Positions 18,847 through 28,452 of a stretch of DNA of 64,000 bases are shown here, piece by piece. The DNA is taken from the NCBI RefSeq assembly GCF_051148895.1, contig NZ_CP154625.1:2976001-3040000 (forward strand), read 5' to 3'. The notes under the pieces are model-generated. The model was not told where the DNA came from. It ran no database searches and saw only the letters and a list, made by a program, of their open reading frames with translations. This stretch comes from Terrisporobacter vanillatitrophus. Its GTDB lineage: Bacteria; Bacillota; Clostridia; Peptostreptococcales; Peptostreptococcaceae. How positions within the stretch are numbered: the stretch's first letter is position 1; each line of letters opens with the position of its first letter. A program made the position numbers and the translations under genes.

Positions 18847-20133
18847 TTATCTAGGTTCTGCAATAGATATAACACAATTTTCTTCTTTAAAATGATTATT
18901 TAGTCTTTCACTTACTTCTTCAAATGTAACTTCCTTCATAACTTCTACATAGTCAAGTAAATTTATACCTTTAAATTTGTACGTTATAAAATTATTAGCA
19001 ATGAAAGTAACTGAATCAAAATATTTAATAAAATTACCTATATTTTTTTTCTTTGTTCTCTCAAATCCCTCTTTATCTAACCCTTCACATTTAAACTTTT
19101 CAATATAAGACATTATAATTTCTTTTACTTTATAAGGGTCTTTTGATTCACCTCCTATAGATGTATACGAATAATCTATTTGTGAAGAAAATCCCGAACC
19201 GAAACTTGGAGTTATAAGACCTTTCATATATAAATCTTCGTATATAGCACTACCTTTTTTAAATAGCATGTCAGTAAGAATATCTGTCATTACCTCATAT
19301 CTTAATAATTCTCTACCCTTTATTCCTACTTTATCTTCTTTAAAACAAATAGAAAACATTGGCATAGATATAGGGAATTTATCTACAATTTCTTTTTCTT
19401 TAACTTCATTAGGTTCTTCTGGATAAAATCTTACAATTTCTTCTTGAAGTTTTTGTATATCTTTATGATTAGCTTTTCTTACATGGTTAAATACTTCTTC
19501 TTCATCTAAATCACCTACAACAAATAAAATCATATTTCCTGGGTTATAAAATGTATTGTAACATTTATATAATTCTTCTTTAGTTATCTTATATATACTG
19601 TCCACAGTACCTGCAATATCTACTCTTGTAGGATGATTTACATACATAGCCTTTAATGCATTGAAAAATACATTCCACTCTGGATCATCGTTATACATTT
19701 TTATTTCTTGTTCGATTATTCCCTTTTCTTTTTCCACATTCTCATCTGTAAAATATGGAGTTTGAACATAATCAATTAAATGTTCTAAACATTCATAGAA
19801 ATATTCTGTAGCTGAAAATAAGTAAGCTGTCATTGTAAAGTTAGTAAAAGCATTGGCACTAGCTCCATATTTAGAAAACTTATCAAAGGCATTTCCACCA
19901 TCAGGCTGTTCAAACATTTTATGTTCTAAGAAATGGGCAATACCAGCATTTACAATCATTTTTTTCGTTTCATTTATAGGAATAAATTCTAAATCATTTG
20001 AACCATAATTAGTTGCAAGGACAGCATACTTTTTAGTAAATCCTTTTTTAGGCATAAAATATACATCTAATCCATTTTCTAATTTTTCATAATATAATTC
20101 TTCTTTTAATAACTCATTAACTATTTTTTCCAT
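18847..20133 (-). CDS. M16-family zinc peptidase, catalytic member (YmfH-like)
   Basis: Pitrilysin/insulinase-family peptidase (428 aa). The inverted zinc motif HFLEH is present in GIAHFLEHKMFEQPDGG, and the downstream glutamate lies in EKEKGIIEQEIKMYNDDPEW, so it looks active. The C-terminal M16 domain follows. It overlaps closely with the non-catalytic partner gene (2-nt gap), a pairing known for YmfF/YmfH and similar heterodimeric M16 peptidases. The physiological substrate is unknown; in other Firmicutes such pairs are implicated in peptide or competence/pheromone processing. Confidence 0.88.
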   Translation of the reverse strand: MEKIVNELLKEELYYEKLENGLDVYFMPKKGFTKKYAVLATNYGSNDLEFIPINETKKMIVNAGIAHFLEHKMFEQPDGGNAFDKFSKYGASANAFTNFTMTAYLFSATEYFYECLEHLIDYVQTPYFTDENVEKEKGIIEQEIKMYNDDPEWNVFFNALKAMYVNHPTRVDIAGTVDSIYKITKEELYKCYNTFYNPGNMILFVVGDLDEEEVFNHVRKANHKDIQKLQEEIVRFYPEEPNEVKEKEIVDKFPISMPMFSICFKEDKVGIKGRELLRYEVMTDILTDMLFKKGSAIYEDLYMKGLITPSFGSGFSSQIDYSYTSIGGESKDPYKVKEIIMSYIEKFKCEGLDKEGFERTKKKNIGNFIKYFDSVTFIANNFITYKFKGINLLDYVEVMKEVTFEEVSERLNNHFKEENCVISIAEPR

Positions 20134-20135
20134 TA

Positions 20136-21410
20136 TTATGCCTCCTTGTTATTACTCAAAAAGTATATAGTATCTAACTGTATATTTTTAAATGCATTAA
20201 CTATATCTTCTACTGTAACCTTATCTATTATCTCTATAATTTTTTCCACAGTTGAGTTTGTTTGACCCATAGTTTGAGAGAAATAAAAATCTGACGCTCC
20301 TCCTATAGAATCTTTTATTGTTTTTAATGAACTTATTAAGGCACTTTTACTATTTAATAATTCTTCTTCAGAAATTTTTCCTTCTTTTAAGTATTCTAGT
20401 TGCTCTTTGATTAACTTAATTGTTTTATCGTAGTTTACACTTTCTATTCCAGAAGCTATAAACATGGATGTTTTATATTTTTCTAGTGAAGAATAAATGT
20501 AGTAGCATAAACTTTCTTTTTCTCTAACATTTACAAATAACTTTGAATGAGGTCCTCCACCAAGTACATTAGAACCTACAAATAGAGAGTAGTATTTATA
20601 TTCATCTTTGTAGTCAATATTGCATCTAAACCCCATAACTAACTTACCTTGAGTTATATCCATATCTTCTTTTATGACTTTAACTTCATCCACATTCTTT
20701 TTAAAATCTGCTCTAGGTATTTCTATTATATTTTGTCTATGAAAGTTAAATCCATTAGATATTATTTTTACTATTTCTTCTTCATCAAAATTACCTTCTA
20801 CAACTATATCTATTGGAGAAGTTTTCATAATTTCCATATAGTGTTCATAAAGCCCTTTTGCAGTTATTTTATCAATATCTTCTAAGTAACCTATATCACT
20901 AATTCCATATCTTTCATCTTTGAACATTTCTTCACGAGCACGTTCAATAGCATATCTACCTTTGTCATTTATAATTGACTCTATTTTATTTTTCAAATTT
21001 TCTTTTTCTATTTTTACATATTCTTCTTTAAATCCACCATCTATAACTAATGGATGATTAACTACTTCGTCTAAAAATTCCACAACAGGTTTAAATATTT
21101 TCTCGTCTAAGTATTTTTCATCTGTACTGATAATTTTAAAAGTAATTACTTGAGTTTCTCCTCTCTTGCTACTATCAGCTCCTATGGAAACTCCATATAA
21201 ATCATCTTGATGTTGAGACATTTCTCTAGCGCTTGGGTATTTTTCACTACCACTTTTTATTATAGAAGGAAGTAGAGCATTCATAGTTACTTCATCTCTA
21301 TTTAATAATCTTTGGATATAGATACTTACTAAATTAGTTTTAAATTTTTCTTCTGGTATTAAAGTCAAATTAATTCCTTCGCCTAGATTTATTGTTTTAT
21401 TATTTTCCAT
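20136..21410 (-). CDS. M16-family peptidase-like protein, non-catalytic member (YmfF-like)
   Basis: M16-fold protein (424 aa). Where the partner has HFLEH, this one reads LLPSIIKSGSEKYPSAREMS, with no HxxEH motif, so it should be inactive on its own. The fold is otherwise retained (FVGSNVLGGGPHSKLFVNVR, with the typical glycine-rich C-terminal segment). It is first in a two-gene operon with the catalytic subunit and probably forms a heterodimer in which it shapes the substrate cavity. The ribosome binding site is GAGGTAAAA before the ATG. Confidence 0.86.
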   Translation of the reverse strand: MENNKTINLGEGINLTLIPEEKFKTNLVSIYIQRLLNRDEVTMNALLPSIIKSGSEKYPSAREMSQHQDDLYGVSIGADSSKRGETQVITFKIISTDEKYLDEKIFKPVVEFLDEVVNHPLVIDGGFKEEYVKIEKENLKNKIESIINDKGRYAIERAREEMFKDERYGISDIGYLEDIDKITAKGLYEHYMEIMKTSPIDIVVEGNFDEEEIVKIISNGFNFHRQNIIEIPRADFKKNVDEVKVIKEDMDITQGKLVMGFRCNIDYKDEYKYYSLFVGSNVLGGGPHSKLFVNVREKESLCYYIYSSLEKYKTSMFIASGIESVNYDKTIKLIKEQLEYLKEGKISEEELLNSKSALISSLKTIKDSIGGASDFYFSQTMGQTNSTVEKIIEIIDKVTVEDIVNAFKNIQLDTIYFLSNNKEA

Positions 21411-21770
21411 TTTTACCTCCTCTTATGAGTACTAACTTGTATATACAATAAATGATTTATATATTCAAAATTTTTCCTTTTACTTAATTATATATCTTTT
21501 ATTATTTTCTAAAATACTTATTTTTATTTTGTTTACACATTTTTTATTAGGATATGCTAAATTTCAAGTTAAAATCCTATTAATAATATAAATTGTTACA
21601 AAAATAATGTATTTTACAAATAATAACTTATTTCAAACGTGTTTACACATATTAAGATTATGATGTATAATCAATATGTATGTCTAGAAAATACTAAGAA
21701 GTGTTTATAATTTATGTATAAATAAAATTGACAAATATGTAAATTCATATAAGAAAGGAAGATTATTAAT
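21411..21770. other. Divergent intergenic region between the M16 pair and ychF
   Basis: About 360 AT-rich bases. A clear ychF promoter is at 21642-21671. I see no RNA gene or repeat in the rest. Confidence 0.5.
21642..21671 (+). promoter_or_regulatory. Sigma-A promoter of ychF
   Basis: -35 TTTACA, 18-bp spacer, perfect -10 TATAAT. The predicted leader is about 95 nt. Confidence 0.7.
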
Positions 21771-22868
21771 ATGAAATTAGGTATAGTTGGATTACCAAAC
21801 GTTGGTAAAAGTACACTATTTAATGCTATAACTCAAGCAGGAGCTGAATCTGCAAACTACCCTTTCTGTACAATAGAACCAAACGTGGGTGTTGTTTCTG
21901 TTCCAGATGAAAGATTAGAAGTACTTAGAGAAATGTACGATTGTAAAAAAGTTATTCCTACAGCTATAGAATTCTGTGATATAGCAGGTCTTGTTAGGGG
22001 AGCTTCAAAAGGTGAAGGTTTAGGAAATAAATTCTTATCTCATATAAGAGAAGTTGATGCTATAGTTCACGTTGTTAGATGTTTTGATGATTCAAACGTT
22101 GTGCATGTTGATGGAAGTGTTGATCCACTTAGAGATATAGAAACTATAAACTTAGAGTTAATATTCTCTGATATAGAAATATTAGAAAGAAGAATATTAA
22201 AAAGTACAAAAGCTGCTAAAGCTGATAAGTCTATAGCTGCTGAAGTTGAATTCTTAAAAGAAATATTAGCAGTTCTTGAAGACAATAAATCAGTTAGAAC
22301 TATGGATTTAAACGAAGATCAAATGAAATTTGTTGAAACTTTAAATTTATTAACTTCTAAACCAGTAATATATGCTACAAATGTTTGTGAAGATGATTTA
22401 GCTGATGAAGGCGAAAATAATGAATATGTTAACAAAGTTAGAGAATTTGCTGCTGATGAAAATGCTGAAGTTGTTGTTGTTTGTGCTCAAATAGAAGCAG
22501 AAATAGCAGAATTAGAATCAGAAGAAGAAAAACAAGAATTCTTAGAATCTTTAGGACTTGAGCAATCTGGTCTTGATAAATTAATAAAATCTTCTTACTC
22601 TTTACTTGGGCTTATGTCTTACTTAACTGCTGGTGTTCAAGAAGTTAGAGCTTGGACTATAACAATAGGAACTAAAGCTCCACAAGCTGCTGGTAAAATC
22701 CACTCTGATATGGAGAAAGGATTCATCAGAGGTGAAATAGTAAACTACAAAGATTTAGTTGAATGTGGTTCTATAGCTAATGCTAGAGAAAAAGGTAAAG
22801 TTAGACTTGAAGGTAAAGAATACGTGATGCAAGATGGTGACGTAGTTAACTGGAGATTCAACGTATAA
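21771..22868 (+). CDS. ychF: Redox-regulated ATPase/GTPase YchF (Obg family)
   Basis: Cytoplasmic Obg-family P-loop NTPase (365 aa) that binds ribosomes and prefers ATP. The G1 loop GLPNVGKST (residues 7-15), switch region CDIAGLVRGASKGEGLGN and the YATNVCEDDL segment in the non-canonical G4 position fit YchF. A coiled-coil arm (ILERRILKSTKAAKADKS) and the C-terminal TGS-like domain with ending VMQDGDVVNWRFNV are also present. Codon choice looks like that of a well-expressed gene. It is monocistronic with its own promoter and terminator, and the ribosome binding site is AAAGGAAG. Confidence 0.97.
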   Translation: MKLGIVGLPNVGKSTLFNAITQAGAESANYPFCTIEPNVGVVSVPDERLEVLREMYDCKKVIPTAIEFCDIAGLVRGASKGEGLGNKFLSHIREVDAIVHVVRCFDDSNVVHVDGSVDPLRDIETINLELIFSDIEILERRILKSTKAAKADKSIAAEVEFLKEILAVLEDNKSVRTMDLNEDQMKFVETLNLLTSKPVIYATNVCEDDLADEGENNEYVNKVREFAADENAEVVVVCAQIEAEIAELESEEEKQEFLESLGLEQSGLDKLIKSSYSLLGLMSYLTAGVQEVRAWTITIGTKAPQAAGKIHSDMEKGFIRGEIVNYKDLVECGSIANAREKGKVRLEGKEYVMQDGDVVNWRFNV

Positions 22869-22887
22869 TATTAATATAAAAATAATT

Positions 22888-22927
22888 AAGCCAATTATAG
22901 ATGAATGTCTTTATTGGCTTTTTATTT
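22888..22927 (+). terminator. Terminator of ychF
   Basis: Stem AAGCCAAT / ATTGGCTT with a loop of about 17 nt, followed by TTTTATTTT. Confidence 0.8.
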
Positions 22928-23041
22928 TCTTTATATAAATAAAAATTTTAATATTCTGTATATTTTTCAAATACATTTTTTTATATATAATAGTGCTATA
23001 ATTATTACATTAATAAATTATATTCTAAGGGGATGGGGATT

Positions 23042-23518
23042 TTGAGAAGAAAAGATAGAACTATTAAGGATATTAATACAATCAAAAAGATTGTCTCTAA
23101 ATGCCAAGTTGTTAGAGTTGCCATGTGTAAAAATAATGTACCTTATTTAGTTCCTTTAAATTATGGTTACGAATTTAAGGACGGAGGAGAACTTATTCTC
23201 TACTGTCACTGTGCCACCAACGGTAAAAAACTTGATATTTTAGAGGAAAACTCAAATGTATTCATAGAGATTGATAATAAAAAAGATATGATTGAAGGTA
23301 ATACTTCTTGCGAATTTGATTTTGAATACTTTAGTATAATGTCTCCAGGTAAAGTTGAATTTGTACATAATATTTATGATAAAATTCATGGTTTAAATAA
23401 AATAACAGAAAATTATACTTCTAAAGATAATAATGAGTTTAAAAACGAAGCTTTAAATAAAATTTTCTTGCTAAAGATCTCATGCACAAATCTTTCTGCA
23501 AAAATTTGTACTAGATAA
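23042..23518 (+). CDS. NimA-like pyridoxamine 5'-phosphate oxidase-family flavoprotein
   Basis: Split-barrel FMN-binding protein (about 158 aa) related to 5-nitroimidazole reductase NimA and to PNPOx-like proteins. Typical N-terminus RRKDRTIKDINTIKKIV, central VPYLVPLNYGY, LILYCHCATNGKKLDIL, and the conserved FDFEYFSIMSPGKVEFV segment. An in-frame ATG at 23033 abuts AAGGGG with no spacing. The TTG at 23042, preceded by GGGGATGGGG, gives the family's usual MRRKDR start and is preferred. Physiological substrate unknown; nitroimidazole reduction should not be assumed. Confidence 0.83.
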   Translation: MRRKDRTIKDINTIKKIVSKCQVVRVAMCKNNVPYLVPLNYGYEFKDGGELILYCHCATNGKKLDILEENSNVFIEIDNKKDMIEGNTSCEFDFEYFSIMSPGKVEFVHNIYDKIHGLNKITENYTSKDNNEFKNEALNKIFLLKISCTNLSAKICTR

Positions 23519-23526
23519 ACTAAATT

Positions 23527-23575
23527 AAAAAAGGTGTAGTATGGATTAAATAAATTATTCCATACTACGCCTTTT
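23527..23575. terminator. Bidirectional terminator between the NimA-like gene and sstT
   Basis: Arms AAAAGG(T)GTAGTATGGA / TCCATACTACGCCTTTT pair across an AT-rich loop. T-runs on both strands serve two convergent genes. Confidence 0.88.
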
Positions 23576-23594
23576 ATATTTACGTTAAATTTAA

Positions 23595-24827
23595 CTAAGC
23601 TATGTTTTCTCTTGATTTTTTATCTTTACGTCTCTTTGAAAGTTCTGCAACTGCAGTATATAGTACGTCTGTTGAAGAATTTAGTGCAGTTTCACAAGAG
23701 TCTTGAATAACTCCAACTATAAAACCAACTCCAACTACTTGCATTGCTATTTCATTTGGTATACCAAATAATGAACAAGCAAGTGGTACTAGCAGTAAAG
23801 ATCCACCAGCCACTCCTGATGCTCCACATGCACTTACTGCTGAAAGTACTGAAAGAATTATTGCTGTTCCTATATCTACTTTTATTCCTAATGTGTGAGC
23901 AGCAGCTAAAGCAAGAACTGATATTGTTACTGCCGCTCCACCCATATTTATAGTTGCTCCTAGTGGTATAGACATAGAATATGTGTCTTTGTCTAATCCT
24001 AGTTCTTTACAAAGCCCCATATTTACTGGTATATTAGCTGCTGAACTTCTTGTAAAGAATGCTGTTAATCCACTGTCTTTTAAACATTTGAATACTAATG
24101 GATATGGATTTTCACGAGTTCCTATAAATGTTATTATAGGATTTACTACTAATGCCACAAATGCCATACATCCAACTAATAATATTATTAATTTACCATA
24201 ATCAAATAGTGACTCTATTCCTGATGTTGATATTGTATCAAATACTAATCCCATTATACCAAATGGAGCTAAGTTTATTACCCATCTTACAACTTGAGAT
24301 ATAGCATCTGAAATATTTACTATTACTTGTTTTGTAGATTCTTTAGATTGTTTTAGCGCAAGTCCTAAAACTAAAGCCCAAGTTAATATACCTATGTAAT
24401 TTGCATTTGCTAGTGCATTTACTGGATTATCTACTACATTCATTAATAAAGTTTTTAATACTTCTCCTACTCCACCTGGAGGTGTTACACCTTCTGCGCC
24501 TGCTGCAAGTGTTAATGTTACTGGGAATAAGAAACTTCCTATAACAGCTACTACACCAGCTAAAAAAGTCCCTGAAAGGTATAAAATTATAATTGATTTC
24601 ATGTTTGTTTTTTGACCTTCTTTATGCTGACATATTGCAGCCATAACTAAGAAGAAAACTAAAATTGGTGCTACAGCTTTTAAAGCTCCTACAAATAACG
24701 ACCCTAAAATTGCTAGCGGTGCTAATTGAGTTGGTACTGTAATTGCTAAAGTTATACCCACTATTAATCCCATAATGATTCGTTTTACTAAACTGATATC
24801 ATTCCACTTTTTTACTAATTCCTTCAT
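23595..24827 (-). CDS. sstT: Serine/threonine:Na+ symporter SstT (copy 1)
   Basis: Dicarboxylate/amino acid:cation symporter-family transporter (410 aa, about 8 helices plus re-entrant loops) that imports serine and threonine with Na+. Diagnostic segments are AFFTRSSAANIPVN (serine-rich re-entrant loop), IPLGATINMGGAA and SACGASGVAGGSLLL, all as in SstT. A second, very similar copy is at 40847-42073. A promoter lies at 24862-24890. The C-terminus (ELSKRRKDKKSRENIA) is basic. Confidence 0.93.
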   Translation of the reverse strand: MKELVKKWNDISLVKRIIMGLIVGITLAITVPTQLAPLAILGSLFVGALKAVAPILVFFLVMAAICQHKEGQKTNMKSIIILYLSGTFLAGVVAVIGSFLFPVTLTLAAGAEGVTPPGGVGEVLKTLLMNVVDNPVNALANANYIGILTWALVLGLALKQSKESTKQVIVNISDAISQVVRWVINLAPFGIMGLVFDTISTSGIESLFDYGKLIILLVGCMAFVALVVNPIITFIGTRENPYPLVFKCLKDSGLTAFFTRSSAANIPVNMGLCKELGLDKDTYSMSIPLGATINMGGAAVTISVLALAAAHTLGIKVDIGTAIILSVLSAVSACGASGVAGGSLLLVPLACSLFGIPNEIAMQVVGVGFIVGVIQDSCETALNSSTDVLYTAVAELSKRRKDKKSRENIA

Positions 24828-25275
24828 ATATGATTCCCCCTAAAATTTTTAGTATAAACAAATATTAGCATTTTTTAATATAGCTTTCAATTAAATTATC
24901 ATATTTTTTCTATTTATTGACAAAATCATCTCAATAATCAGAAAAATAATTATTAATCTACTATAAATTTATAAATCTAGTAGAAGCTAAATAATTATTT
25001 TATTCAGCTTCCTATTACACCACTGGGCATGCCTTAGGCCATACTAATAAAGATTTAAAAATAGGTAATTGTGGTGAACTTAATCCAAAAATCACAAGAA
25101 ACAGTGTTATAATCTTTCACCTAAATAAAAACTTAAATATCCTTCATATTAATGAGCTCTTATTTTTTTATAATTTGACATTATTAGAAGAGGAATACTA
25201 TAATTCCTCTCTATATTTTCAGATTAAGTTTTATAGAAATTATTTCCCAGGAAAAATTATTAATAATTATTACAA
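24828..25275. other. Intergenic region between sstT copy 1 and metA
   Basis: About 450 bases. It has a minus-strand promoter for sstT (24862-24890: -35 TTGAAA, 17 bp, -10 TAATAT). An AT-rich inverted repeat lies around 24945-25003, with inner arms CTACTA/TAGTAG and outer AATAATTATT. A Met-less open frame (24988-25279, plus strand) may be a gene remnant. Confidence 0.5.
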
Positions 25276-25279
25276 TTAA
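24988..25279 (+). pseudogene. Possible remnant of an unidentified gene (Met-less open frame)
   Basis: From a TAA at 24985-24987 to a TAA at 25277 there is an open frame of about 96 codons without any ATG. Its composition is protein-like (for example TTGHALGHTNKDLKIGNC, then GELNPKITRNSVIIFHLN). No start or ribosome binding site is visible, and the 3' end overlaps the metA stop codon on the other strand. It could be the tail of a decayed gene or chance. I do not recognise the family. Confidence 0.3.
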
Positions 25280-26193
25280 TTTATTTCATCAATATTATAA
25301 GGTGTATCTTGGTATACACAGTAATTTAACCAATTACCAAATACTATGTTGGCACTTTCTCTCCAAGTAACTAAAGGAGTAGTTTTATCATCATCATTTT
25401 CAAAATAATATTTTGGCATTTCTATAGGTAATCCTTTATTTAAATCTCTTAAGTATTCTCCTTTTAAAGTATCTCTATCATATTCTAAGTGACCGGTTAT
25501 AAATATTTGTCTTCTACTTTTATTAGCTACAATAAATATTCCTGCTTCATCTGATTCTGATAATATTTCTAAATCATCAACTTTCTCTATATCTTTTCGT
25601 TTTACTTCTGTATGTCTAGAATGAGGAGCATAAAACACATCATTTAGTCCTCTAGTTAAATTATCGTGTTCAAAATTATTTCTATGTTTAAATACTCCAA
25701 ATAATTTCTTCTCTAATTGATATTTAGGTACATTATAATGATGATAAAGAGCTGCTTGCGCTCCCCAACATATATGCACCGTGGAATAAACATGAGTTTT
25801 CGTCCAATCCATTATAGTTTTTAATTCATCCCAATAAGCCACATCCTCAAATTCCATTTGTTCTACTGGTGCTCCCGTAATAATAAGACCATCAAACTTT
25901 TCATCTTTAACGTCATCTACATATCTATAGAATTTTTCTAAATGTTCTATTGGTGTGTGATTACCTGTATATGATTTAGTTTGAAGTAGTGTAATTTCAA
26001 CCTGAAGTGGTGTATTTGAAAGATATCTAAGCAGTTGATTTTCAGCTTGAATTTTCATAGGCATTAAATTTAATATTCCTATTTTCAGCGGTCTAATATC
26101 TTGATGATTTGCTCTTTCTATATTCATTACGAAAATATTTTCACTTGATAGTACATTGTATGCAGGTAGCTGTGATGGTATTTTAATAGGCAT
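25276..26193 (-). CDS. metA: Homoserine O-acetyltransferase, MetA family
   Basis: Cytoplasmic acyltransferase (305 aa) that activates homoserine for methionine synthesis. It belongs to the MetA (class I glutamine amidotransferase-like) family, with the nucleophile Cys142 in STVHICWGAQAALYHHY and the conserved HSRHTEV and GHLEYDRDTLK blocks. Residue 111 is Glu (TGAPVEQ), the residue that in Bacillus-type MetA selects acetyl-CoA; E. coli MetA has Gly there and uses succinyl-CoA. It should therefore make O-acetylhomoserine, matching metY in this window. The ribosome binding site is AAAGGGGGAAA. No S-box is seen in front of it. Confidence 0.94.
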   Translation of the reverse strand: MPIKIPSQLPAYNVLSSENIFVMNIERANHQDIRPLKIGILNLMPMKIQAENQLLRYLSNTPLQVEITLLQTKSYTGNHTPIEHLEKFYRYVDDVKDEKFDGLIITGAPVEQMEFEDVAYWDELKTIMDWTKTHVYSTVHICWGAQAALYHHYNVPKYQLEKKLFGVFKHRNNFEHDNLTRGLNDVFYAPHSRHTEVKRKDIEKVDDLEILSESDEAGIFIVANKSRRQIFITGHLEYDRDTLKGEYLRDLNKGLPIEMPKYYFENDDDKTTPLVTWRESANIVFGNWLNYCVYQDTPYNIDEIN

Positions 26194-26292
26194 TTATTTT
26201 CCCCCTTTTTTTCATTTCCCATTTTTCTATATTTAGAATAAATTATAGCACAATTATATATTTATTTAGTTAAAAAAGTCATAGTAAAATAT

Positions 26293-26327
26293 AAAGGATA
26301 AGATTTTATAATAAAACCTTATCCCTT
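26293..26327 (-). terminator. Terminator of the 5-oxoproline operon
   Basis: Hairpin AAGGATAAGATTTTAT / ATAAAACCTTATCC immediately after the NRAMP gene, followed on the minus strand by a T-rich tract. Confidence 0.75.
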
Positions 26328-26345
26328 ATATTAATAATATTAAAA

Positions 26346-27635
26346 TTACATAAATAATCCTTTTACAGCTTCAGCAAATGATAATAATGAACGATAACTT
26401 ATAGCTAAAGTTACACATAATATACATAGACCTAATACGTTATTCCAAAGCTTGTTTTTATATTCACCTAAATCCTTATGATTAAGTACATACATTAAGA
26501 ATATTGCGATAATTGGCAATATTATAGCATTTGCTGCTTGAGCTACTAGTATAAGTTCCGTTGGACTTGCTGACATTCCAAGAGCGCTAAGCACTATACC
26601 TACTCCTAAAACTATCATCCAAACTATTTTAAACTTCATACTTTTCATATCTTTTTTATATCCAAGAGCACCTGTTGTAGCAAATGCTGCTGAAAGAGGT
26701 GCTGTTATTGCAGAAGTAAAACCTGCAGCAAATAATCCTATACCAAAGAACCATTTAGCCCAAGATCCAAGTAATGGTTCTAATTGTTGTGCCATAACTG
26801 CTCCACTATCTATAACTGTTTCACTTCCATGGAAAGATGCTGATGCTGAAATAATTACAGCCATAGAAATAAGACCACCAAGCCCTATAGATATAATTGT
26901 ATCTATTCTTGCATTTTTTAAATCTTCTTTACTAGTCCATCTCTCAGATACTGAAGATGCATGTAAAAATAAATTATAAGGAACTACTGTCGTTCCAATT
27001 AATCCTACTATAGTTAACCAATCATTAGCTCCTGCACTTGGTATAAACATACCTTTTATGATTGCTACAAAATCTGGTTTTGAAACTATGGCAGTAGTAA
27101 AAAATGTAACACTCATAACTAAAACTAGCCCAATCAGTATTTTTTCTATTTTTTTATAATTTCCTGACCAAAGCAATGCAAAGGCAGCTAAACCTAGCAA
27201 CGGTGCCCATATAGTATTTTGAACTTGTGGTATTAATGTTGAAAGCCCCATAGAACCACCAACTAAATTTCCTGTTTCGTAAGCTATATTTCCTATAAAT
27301 ATGGCAACTATTACTATTCCTACTGCTATAGTTTTTAATGTTTTGCTAGAAATTTTTTCTCTAATATTTTCACCTAGACCTTTTTGAGTAACTATTCCTA
27401 GCCTTGCAGCCATTTCTTGAAATATTATTGTGGCAACTGTTGAAAATAGCATTGCCCAAAGAAGAGTGTATCCACTACTTGCTCCTGATTTAGTACAAGT
27501 TGTAATTGTTCCCGGTCCTATAAATCCTGCAGCTATTAAAGCTCCTGGTCCTATATTTTTTAATCTTTCTTTAAATTTACTTTCTTTCTTAGCAATTTCT
27601 TCAATTGAATTATCTTTAATTACTTCCATTTCCAT
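26346..27635 (-). CDS. NRAMP-family transporter (YcsG-like) of the 5-oxoproline operon
   Basis: Polytopic NRAMP-family protein (429 aa, about 11 helices). The helix-1 motif is GPGTITTCTKSGA, where classical Mn2+/Fe2+ transporters have the metal-binding DPGN; helix 6 reads FAAGFTSAITAPLSAA. This departure suggests it may not carry divalent metals. It is the last gene of the pxp operon, as YcsG is close to ycsF/ycsI/kip genes in Bacillus subtilis, so it may import 5-oxoproline or a related compound. Substrate is inference. Confidence 0.85.
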   Translation of the reverse strand: MEMEVIKDNSIEEIAKKESKFKERLKNIGPGALIAAGFIGPGTITTCTKSGASSGYTLLWAMLFSTVATIIFQEMAARLGIVTQKGLGENIREKISSKTLKTIAVGIVIVAIFIGNIAYETGNLVGGSMGLSTLIPQVQNTIWAPLLGLAAFALLWSGNYKKIEKILIGLVLVMSVTFFTTAIVSKPDFVAIIKGMFIPSAGANDWLTIVGLIGTTVVPYNLFLHASSVSERWTSKEDLKNARIDTIISIGLGGLISMAVIISASASFHGSETVIDSGAVMAQQLEPLLGSWAKWFFGIGLFAAGFTSAITAPLSAAFATTGALGYKKDMKSMKFKIVWMIVLGVGIVLSALGMSASPTELILVAQAANAIILPIIAIFLMYVLNHKDLGEYKNKLWNNVLGLCILCVTLAISYRSLLSFAEAVKGLFM

Positions 27636-27662
27636 TCCCCCTTTTAAATTTTAAAAATAAGA

Positions 27663-28430
27663 TTATAAGTGCCAAGATAATGGTTTTATCTCTATATTAT
27701 TTTCTTTTAATTTTTCATTTATTTTTTTAACAAATTCCAATGCTTTTATTCCATCTCCGTGAACACAAATAGAATCTGCTTTTATATCTATATATTTTCC
27801 ATTTATTGTTTTTACTTGTTTTTTTACTATCATATCTATTACTCTGTTTATAGCTTCTTTTTCATCAGTTATTACAGCACCTTCTTTTTTTCTACTTACT
27901 AAAGAACCATCTTCTTCGTAAGCTCTGTCTGCAAAAACCTCGTTTGCACATTTAAGACCAATATCTTCTCCTGCACGAATCAGTTCACTTCCGCTTAACC
28001 CTAAAAGTATAATTTCTTTATCAAATTCATATATTGCTTCACATATAGCTTTGGCTAAATTATAGTCTTTAGTAGCCATATTATATAATGCTCCATGAGG
28101 CTTAACATGATTAAGTTTTATGTTTTCACTTTTACAAAATCCGTATAATGCTCCTATTTGATATTTTGTATATGCTTTAGCTTCCTCCAAAGAAATATCC
28201 ATATTTCTTCTTCCAAATCCCATCAAATCTAAAAATCCTGGATGAGCTCCTATTGATATATTATTTTTTTTTGCTAATTTAACAGTTCTCTCCATTACAA
28301 CTGGATCTGATGCATGAAAACCACAAGCTATATTAACAGAAGAAACATATTTAATGACTTCCTCATCTAATCCTAATTTATATCGTCCGAAACTTTCCCC
28401 TAAATCGCAATTTAAGTCTACTCTATGCAT
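27663..28430 (-). CDS. pxpA: 5-oxoprolinase subunit PxpA (LamB/YcsF family)
   Basis: Cytoplasmic LamB/YcsF-family protein (255 aa), subunit A of the ATP-dependent 5-oxoprolinase that opens pyroglutamate to glutamate. Family motifs: VDLNCDLGESFG at the N-terminus, NIACGFHASDP, IGAHPGFLDLMGFGRR, HVKPHGALYN and ICVHGDG near the C-terminus. An upstream in-frame start at 28445 exists, but the ATG at 28430 has GGGGGAAG at good spacing. It sits 8-22 nt after the DUF1445 gene in a seven-gene operon. Confidence 0.95.
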   Translation of the reverse strand: MHRVDLNCDLGESFGRYKLGLDEEVIKYVSSVNIACGFHASDPVVMERTVKLAKKNNISIGAHPGFLDLMGFGRRNMDISLEEAKAYTKYQIGALYGFCKSENIKLNHVKPHGALYNMATKDYNLAKAICEAIYEFDKEIILLGLSGSELIRAGEDIGLKCANEVFADRAYEEDGSLVSRKKEGAVITDEKEAINRVIDMIVKKQVKTINGKYIDIKADSICVHGDGIKALEFVKKINEKLKENNIEIKPLSWHL

Positions 28431-28452
28431 AACTTCTTCCCCCAAAACTTCT

